A stretch of DNA of 50,182 nt from UBA5972 sp964588725. GTDB taxonomy: Bacteria > Pseudomonadota > Alphaproteobacteria > Rhodobacterales > Rhodobacteraceae. The position numbers and the translations under genes were made by a program. The stretch is taken from NCBI GenBank assembly GCA_964588725.1, contig CAZPQL010000012.1:1-50182 (forward strand), in the 5' to 3' direction. The notes below the pieces were generated by a model. It worked only from the letters and a program-made list of their open reading frames with translations, was not told the origin of the DNA and searched no databases. This document shows positions 42,650 through 48,136 of the stretch, one piece after another; the stretch's first letter is position 1; each line of letters begins with the position of its first letter.

Positions 42650-43240
42650 TTTGACGACGACGTGCACCCGCTTGCGGCAGGACGAACGGGCATGCGCATT
42701 CGGCGAATGATCCTGTGAACCTGAGCGATCCGGGGGGGGAACGTTACCGGGGTCGACGATGCGGTCGCAATCGGCCCGCTTGGACTGGCCTTTGCAACCG
42801 CTTGGACAATTGATACTTAAACCGACTTATTTGATAACAGTAAAGTTGACGGCAGCGCCGGAACGGGGCTCTCGGCGGCCCTTACGGATTCTGTAACCGG
42901 CCTGATCGACGGCGTCGCGTCTGTATTTGGGGACGACGCTAACGTCGGGGCGTCGAAAGCACCGGAAAACGACGCGACCGGCGGACGGGTTGTAACAGGT
43001 GGAACTCCGGATCAGGAACCGGAGGATGATGACGAACGACCAAATGGTATTCCAAAAGATTGGATAAAAGAGCCGACAAAAAAGTCAGACGTTATATATT
43101 ATGATCCGAATAAACCTGGTAATTCTGTCAGAGTAATGACGGGAAATCCGAACAGTCCTTATAAGCCAAGCCGAACTACCTATGTGAGATGGCAACGAAA
43201 TGGGCAACTGTGAGATAAAAATGGTAACGTTCTTCAATGA
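42650..43240 (+). pseudogene. Decayed Rhs-family polymorphic toxin tail with Ntox17-like C-terminus
   Basis: Read across frame breaks, the DNA spells an Rhs core end and toxin tail. FDDDVHPLAAG (from 42650) is followed by a 1-nt loss. SANDPVNLSDPGG (to 42738) runs into a G8 tract whose extra G shifts the frame. NVTGVDDAVAIGPLGLAFATAW (from 42740) then meets an in-frame TAA at 42818. A linker leads to IPKDWIKEPTKKSDVIYYDP and NSVRVMTGNPNSPY, then RWQRNGQL-TGA (43211), and DKNGNVLQ-stop continues in the same frame. The last part resembles bacterial toxin domains of the Ntox17 kind. No start, no intact HTH or immunity gene is visible. The last 250 bp are AT-rich, indicating transfer. At least four disabling changes are visible. 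Confidence 0.75.
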
Positions 43241-43330
43241 AAATTCAATTCGAATGCGCGCTTTCAAATCAATGAGTTCAATTTTCTAATCGGTATATTC
43301 AAATGACCCCGCACACACGAAAAGCTGTGT

Positions 43331-43427
43331 TGGCGGAGAAGGAAGGAGTCGAACCCTCCAGAGGCGGGTTGACCGTCTCTTAACCGGTTTTGAAGACCGG
43401 CGGCGCCACCGGGCACCTCGCTTCTCC
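43331..43427 (-). tRNA. selC: tRNA-Sec (anticodon TCA)
   Basis: This 97-nt minus-strand tRNA ends in GCCA. Acceptor GGAGAAG pairs with CTTCTCC, the long form usual for tRNA-Sec. The anticodon arm CCGGTCT-TCA-AAACCGG gives TCA, reading UGA. A long variable arm and the T arm GGAGGGTTCGACTCC are visible. Length, TCA anticodon and long variable arm are unique to tRNA-Sec. It sits 9 bp from the end of selB, so all three of selA, selB and selC are adjacent. Confidence 0.97.
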
Positions 43428-43436
43428 GTGGCGCGC

Positions 43437-45335
43437 TCAGGCGTCCGGCTTGTTCAGCGGACGGCCGCGTTTGCGCACATCACCGTGTCTCACGGTTCGC
43501 CCCGACCTGTCAAAACTTTCCAGAAGCGCCAGCGCGTATTTTCGCGTTGTGCCCAACAGATCGCGAAACGCGCCCACGGAAATTTCACCGTGTTCGGTCA
43601 GAAAATCTTCGAGGCAAACGTCGACGTCAGCATAGGCTTTGGCGCTGAAAGCCAGACCACCGTTCAGCCGCAGGACTTTGCCCTGACGCGCAAGTGCGTC
43701 AATCAGCCTGCGCGCAGCGGCATCGTCAGGATCAGGTTGGAGTGGTGCAAACGGAGACCGCTCCAGCATTGCCAGTAATGCGTCGCCCCGCGCCCCAAGC
43801 GCGCCTTTCAGCGCAGCATCGTGGCCGGGCAACGCCAACAAATTGCCGTCGCGTTGCAAACGACCCTCTGTGGTCAGCTGCGCCATGAGCGTGCGAAATA
43901 CCGTCTTTTCGGCGCGCGGCGCCACGATTGCCTGCAACGCGTCGATACCCACCCCGGGCAGGGTAGGATCGTTTTGATGAAATCTGTGCAAAGTCGCCGT
44001 GCTGTCTGTTGCCAGCGTTTGCAGAGCGTGCATCGTTGTCACCCACGCGTCCGCAGAAACATCAATAGCGATCAGATTTTGGTCACCTTTGATCATTTTA
44101 TCACATGCATCTGGCGACAGGTTCAGGCGAAAACCAAGGTCACCGGTGCGCAGCGCCACCGTGCCGCAAGCGTCGATCAATTGGCGTGCGGCATTTGAAA
44201 GATCGCCCGCCACTATGGATTTGAGCCAAATAAGGCGCGCACTGTCGCCGCGCGCACGTCGCGGCGCACAGGGGTCAAGCACCCGACCACCACCCAGCGT
44301 GTGTTCGCCCTGTTCGTCGCGCAGTACAAACAGATCGCCGGACATCGCGTGCACGGGTGCGCGCAGGTCCAGCTGCGCCAACCCCGAGTTTCCCGCAACC
44401 AGCGTGCGCGCGCCGCCCAAAATGGTCAGACGCGCCAGACGTTCAGCCGCGCCCACATGCAACCGCAACCGCTGACCGTTCTTCAGCGCCGCTGCACCGG
44501 TCGACTGGGAAATCACCGCGTCAAATCTTGTGGTGGCCCGGGCGATACTTGCGTCACAAAGAACATCGCCGCGATGAAAATCGGTGGTCGTGGCACCGGC
44601 GATATTGATCGCCAGACGGTCGCCGCTTTGACCGGTCGCGATGCTTTGCCCGTGTTTTTGTACACCGCGTACGCGGCAGGTACGCCCGCCGGGCACGCAG
44701 GCCAAATCGCGGTCCGTCGCCACCCTTCCTGCCAGCGCCGTACCCGTAACCACCACACCGCGCCCCTGCACCGAAAAAACCCGGTCGATCGGCATGCGAA
44801 ACGGCCGGTCGCTGTGGCGGGGCGCTGCCAACGCCAGCGTTTTCGCAATCGCGGCCTTTAGCGTGTCAATTCCGTCGCCGGTCACATTGGATACCGGCAC
44901 CACGGCCGCGCCGGCGTGACGCGTGCCCTCGGTCAGCAGGTCGATTTCGGCGGCCACCTCAGCCAGCCGGTCGGGCAGCACAGCATCGGTTTTTGTCACA
45001 ACAAATATCGCGTGGCGCACCCCCAGCGCGCAGACAATGGTGAAGTGTTCTTCCGATTGCGGCATGACACCGTCGTCCGCCGCGATCACGAACAGCACCA
45101 GATCAATACCATGCGCACCCGCGACCATGTTGCGGATGAACCGCTCGTGCCCCGGAACGTCAATCACCGCCACGTCAGACCCGCCGGGCAACGTGAAATG
45201 CGCAAATCCCAGATCGATGGATATGCCGCGGGCTTTTTCCGCCGCCAGCCGGTCGGTGTCCTGCCCGCTGAGCGCCTTTACCAGCGCGGTTTTGCCGTGG
45301 TCTATGTGTCCGGCGGTGCCGATGACGCGTGTCAC
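43437..45335 (-). CDS. selB: Selenocysteine-specific elongation factor SelB
   Basis: This 632-aa GTPase carries Sec-tRNA(Sec) to the ribosome at UGA codons followed by a SECIS. It has an EF-Tu-like part with G1 VIGTAGHIDHGKTALVKALS (9-16 core), G3 DVPGHERFIRNM and G4 FVVTKTDAVL. Beta-barrel domains (VFSVQGRGVVVTGTALAGRV) follow, then the C-terminal winged-helix SECIS-binding region (about 400-632, with DFLTEHGEISVGAFRDLLG and the final LGTTRKYALALLESFDRSGR). Length is typical. It is divergent from selA and directly beside tRNA-Sec. It should recognise the hairpin at 47490-47504. Confidence 0.97.
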   Translation of the reverse strand: MTRVIGTAGHIDHGKTALVKALSGQDTDRLAAEKARGISIDLGFAHFTLPGGSDVAVIDVPGHERFIRNMVAGAHGIDLVLFVIAADDGVMPQSEEHFTIVCALGVRHAIFVVTKTDAVLPDRLAEVAAEIDLLTEGTRHAGAAVVPVSNVTGDGIDTLKAAIAKTLALAAPRHSDRPFRMPIDRVFSVQGRGVVVTGTALAGRVATDRDLACVPGGRTCRVRGVQKHGQSIATGQSGDRLAINIAGATTTDFHRGDVLCDASIARATTRFDAVISQSTGAAALKNGQRLRLHVGAAERLARLTILGGARTLVAGNSGLAQLDLRAPVHAMSGDLFVLRDEQGEHTLGGGRVLDPCAPRRARGDSARLIWLKSIVAGDLSNAARQLIDACGTVALRTGDLGFRLNLSPDACDKMIKGDQNLIAIDVSADAWVTTMHALQTLATDSTATLHRFHQNDPTLPGVGIDALQAIVAPRAEKTVFRTLMAQLTTEGRLQRDGNLLALPGHDAALKGALGARGDALLAMLERSPFAPLQPDPDDAAARRLIDALARQGKVLRLNGGLAFSAKAYADVDVCLEDFLTEHGEISVGAFRDLLGTTRKYALALLESFDRSGRTVRHGDVRKRGRPLNKPDA

Positions 45336-45408
45336 GTGCCAATATTCCCGTGATTGCCTTCTTTCAATTATGACATAAAGTATCTTTATTTACACAGGAA
45401 TCGCTGAC

Positions 45409-46806
45409 GTGCCTGCCACAGAAAATTCAACCCGCTTGCCTTCGGTCGATCTGTTGCTGCGCGACAAGGCTTTTTCGGGCCTCATGGCCGAATTTGGCCA
45501 TATACAGGTGCGCGATGCCATTCGCGCGGTCCTCAGTGATTTGCGGGCGGCCAAAAAAACCGGGTCTGTACGCGGGATTGCAGATGCGGTTTCGCGCGCG
45601 CTGCACGGTCAGCACCGCGTTTCGTTACGGCCAGTTTTCAATCTTAGCGGCACTATTTTGCACACCAATCTGGGGCGCGCGCCTCTGCCGCAAACAGCGA
45701 TCGACGCCATGATCGATGCTGCGGGCGCGGTCAATCTGGAATATGATCTGATAAGTGGTGACAGAGGTCAGCGCGACAGCCATGTGGAGGCCTGGCTCGT
45801 TAAACTGACCGGTGCCCAGGCGGCAATCGCCGTGAACAACAATGCTGCCGCCGTTATGCTGTGCCTGAATACGCTGGCACAGGGCCAAGAGGTCGTGACG
45901 TCGCGCGGCGAACTGATCGAAATTGGCGGCGCTTTTCGCATGCCCGATATCATTGAAAGTGCGGGGTGCGACTTGCGCGAAGTCGGGACCACCAACCGCA
46001 CGCATATCGGTGACTACGAAAAAGCTGTTTCAGCTGCCACCGCCGCCATTTTACGTGTCCACACCAGCAACTACAAAGTCGAAGGGTTCTCTTTCTCGGT
46101 TCCCGAGGCCGAATTGGCTGAACTGGCGCGCAAATCGGACATTCCCTTTGTCGTCGATCTCGGCAGTGGGTCGCTGGTTGATCTGGCGACGTTCGGGTTG
46201 CCCGCCGAATCCACGGTGCGCCTGGCGCTGCAAAACGGTGCCGATCTGGTGACATTTTCCGGTGACAAACTGTTGGGCGGGCCACAAGCCGGGATCATCG
46301 CCGGTCGCGCCGATCTGATTGCGAAAATCGCCGAAAACCCCATGAAACGGGCCATGCGGCTTGACAAGATCACCATCGCGGCGCTGGCGGCGGTTCTGCG
46401 GCTTTACGGAAATCCATCAGTTCTGGCAGACCATCTGCCGACGCTCCGATTGCTAAGCCGGAAAGCGGATGACATTTCGGCCCAGGCCGCGCGATTACGT
46501 CCGTCGGTCGCCAAAGCGTTGGACGGTATAGCGACTGTCGAAGTGCAGCCGTGCCGTTCACAGATCGGCAGCGGAGCCATGCCGGTGGACCTGCTGGACA
46601 GCGCTGCGCTTGTGTTGACTCCGCGTGGTACGCGCGATCAGGACCTGCGCGATCTGGCGGCGGCGCTGCGCGCAACACCCCGCCCGGTCATAGGGCGCGT
46701 GCACAACGGTGCCGTTTATCTTGATCTGCGCGCGTTGGAAGACGAGCCGGAATTTCTGGTTCAGTTAAAGAGTGTTGCGGATTTAGCCGCGAAACCTGAC
46801 CAATAA
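45409..46806 (+). CDS. selA: L-seryl-tRNA(Sec) selenium transferase SelA
   Basis: This is a 465-aa PLP enzyme that converts Ser-tRNA(Sec) to Sec-tRNA(Sec) with selenophosphate. PLP-Lys is K287 in DLVTFSGDKLLGGPQAGII. RPVFNLSGTILHTNLGRAPL and NAAAVMLCLNTLAQGQEVV are the family signature. The start is GTG 45409, preceded by AGGAA. It is divergent from selB (73 bp) and followed after 66 bp by the selenoprotein gene in the same direction. selD, needed for selenophosphate, must be elsewhere in the genome. Confidence 0.97.
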   Translation: MPATENSTRLPSVDLLLRDKAFSGLMAEFGHIQVRDAIRAVLSDLRAAKKTGSVRGIADAVSRALHGQHRVSLRPVFNLSGTILHTNLGRAPLPQTAIDAMIDAAGAVNLEYDLISGDRGQRDSHVEAWLVKLTGAQAAIAVNNNAAAVMLCLNTLAQGQEVVTSRGELIEIGGAFRMPDIIESAGCDLREVGTTNRTHIGDYEKAVSAATAAILRVHTSNYKVEGFSFSVPEAELAELARKSDIPFVVDLGSGSLVDLATFGLPAESTVRLALQNGADLVTFSGDKLLGGPQAGIIAGRADLIAKIAENPMKRAMRLDKITIAALAAVLRLYGNPSVLADHLPTLRLLSRKADDISAQAARLRPSVAKALDGIATVEVQPCRSQIGSGAMPVDLLDSAALVLTPRGTRDQDLRDLAAALRATPRPVIGRVHNGAVYLDLRALEDEPEFLVQLKSVADLAAKPDQ

Positions 46807-46872
46807 GGGATGGCGGAATAACCCAAATCGGTGTAAAATGACGTCATCGCACATAAATTGGGAGGAACCTCT

Positions 46873-47658
46873 ATGAAGGACGAAGCCCCTGTTGATGCGG
46901 AACTGCTGCGCGAAGCGGTCAAAGATAAATACCGCGAAGTCGCGACAACACCGCATGCAACTTTTCATTTTCACACCGGACGACCGCTTGCCAAACGACT
47001 GGGGTATGACGACGATGTGGTCGGCGCGCTACCTGACGTCGCGGTCGAGTCGTTTGCAGGTGTAGGCAACCCGTTTTCTCTGCGCGACCTTAAACCGGGC
47101 GAGCGGGTGATTGACATCGGTTCGGGTGGCGGATTTGACTGCTTTGTCGCGCGCTCTCAGGTCGGCCCGGAAGGGCAGGTCGTGGGCATTGATATGACAA
47201 AAGAGATGCTGGACAAATCCAACGGCACCGCCAAATCTCTGGCGCTTGACAATGTCACGTTTCGCGAAGGCCTGATCGAGGATATGGACATCGAGGACGG
47301 CTGGGCGGACGCCGTGATCTCCAACGGCGTGATCAACCTTTGCTCTGACAAGCCCGCTGTGTTTGCCGAGATCATGCGCGTTCTGAAGCCCGATGGGCAT
47401 GTGCAGTTCGCCGACATCGCCAACGGCAATCCGGTGCCACAATCGGCGAGGAACAACATCGATCTGTGGACCGCCTGAATCGCCGGAGGCCTGCCGTGCG
47501 CAGGATGGCAAGCGATGATGGAAGAAAGCGGCTTTGTTGACGTGAAGATCGGCCCGCCGGTCGATACGTTCGGGGGCGCAGGCGGCGAAGAAAACGCCCG
47601 CACCTTTGATGTCAGCGGGTATGCGTTTTTGGGGCGTAAACCCGGCAAACACAGCTGA
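46873..47658 (+). CDS. ArsM/AS3MT-like methyltransferase, selenoprotein (Sec202 at in-frame TGA)
   Basis: Without recoding the frame stops at TGA 47476-47478 and would give a 201-aa protein. With TGA read as Sec, it continues IAGGLPCAGWQAMMEESGFV to a TGA stop at 47656, giving 261 residues. The start ATG 46873 has GGGAGGAA ahead. SAM motif I is VIDIGSGGGFDCFVARSQVG (80-99); NGVINLCSDKPAVFAEIMRVL follows. The stretch NNIDLWTA-U-IAGGL aligns with the LWGEC-LGGAL region of AS3MT, placing Sec202 at the arsenic-binding Cys206. The AS3MT Cys156 counterpart is Gly152 (SNG for SNC), so arsenic methylation is uncertain. It follows selA directly. A terminator hairpin follows. Confidence 0.88.
47479..47510 (+). 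promoter_or_regulatory. Putative bacterial SECIS hairpin
   Basis: Directly after the Sec TGA (47476-47478) the RNA can fold CCTGC (47490-47494), loop CGTGC, GCAGG (47500-47504), a perfect 5-bp stem. The apical loop begins 17 nt after the TGA and has G in its second position, matching the usual spacing and loop rule for bacterial SECIS elements. GCC at 47482-47484 and GGC at 47507-47509 could extend the stem. It is inside the coding sequence, as bacterial SECIS elements are. Confidence 0.65.
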
Positions 47659-47677
47659 TAATCCGCGCAAAGATTTT

Positions 47678-47709
47678 GACGCCCGCGGTCGGACAGACCG
47701 GCGGGCGTC
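47678..47709 (+). terminator. Rho-independent-like terminator after the selenoprotein gene
   Basis: GACGCCCGC (47678-47686) pairs perfectly with GCGGGCGTC (47701-47709), and an inner GGTC/GACC extends the stem with one bulged G. It lies 20 nt past the stop. The T-run after it is short (TTGCGTT), so efficiency may be modest. No gene was seen in 47710-47784. Confidence 0.65.
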
Positions 47710-47784
47710 TTGCGTTGCGTGCTGTGCTGTACTGCCATGCGCACCCACGCTGGCCCGGCACCGGCCGCATGACCTGGCCAGTGA

Positions 47785-48135
47785 TTTACCTCTCGTTATC
47801 TGGACGCCGATATCCAGTCGGGATATGTGCGCATTTTGCGTGAAATGATGGCGCTCGGGTTTTCCAACGCAAAAATCGGGTCCGCCGTACGGGCGGCGGC
47901 GCGCCAATGGAACGACCTTTTGACGGGGCTGGTCGAGCAGATCGAAAAAACCCACGGCCTGCCGCATCCGTTTGAAGCCATGGACGTCTCGGCCCTTGTC
48001 ACCATGGCGTTTATCGGCGGGGAATCTCACATCCTGCTCGGCATCGAAGACAATGCCATCCCGGTTCGCCGTGCCTTGCGCCGTTTCGGTGCGCTTATTC
48101 GCCAGTTTGAGCAAACCCAGACCAAAGGAGATTGA
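47785..48135 (+). pseudogene. TetR-family regulator lacking its DNA-binding domain
   Basis: The reading frame opens after TGA 47782 and has no ATG start. Its first candidate start is GTG 47827, giving 102 residues; the longer frame reads SRYLDADIQSGYVRILREMM. The sequence (SNAKIGSAVRAAARQWNDLL and ALVTMAFIGGESHILLGIED, then VRRALRRFGALIRQFEQTQ) is that of a TetR C-terminal ligand/dimer domain. No HTH is present upstream in any frame, so the gene looks truncated at its 5' end. It is directly followed, 1 bp away, by the hydrolase gene whose ribosome-binding site is at its end, so the regulator once probably controlled that gene. Confidence 0.65.
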
Positions 48136-48136
48136 G

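Noticed and set aside
43211..43213. In-frame TGA in the Rhs tail beside tRNA-Sec, as a possible selenocysteine codon
   Set aside because: The same frame also has a TAA (42818) and frameshifts, the context RNGQ-x-DKNGNVL is not a redox motif, and a second stop follows nine codons later. Decay is the better explanation.
46858..47478. A 206-aa methyltransferase ending at TGA 47476
   Set aside because: The end cuts the conserved C-terminal part of the family; the downstream frame encodes the rest and a SECIS-like hairpin, with selA and tRNA-Sec adjacent.
47029..48114. 361-aa open frame on the minus strand
   Set aside because: It lies antisense to the selenoprotein methyltransferase and the TetR fragment and shows no domain. 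The plus-strand reading gives clear families.
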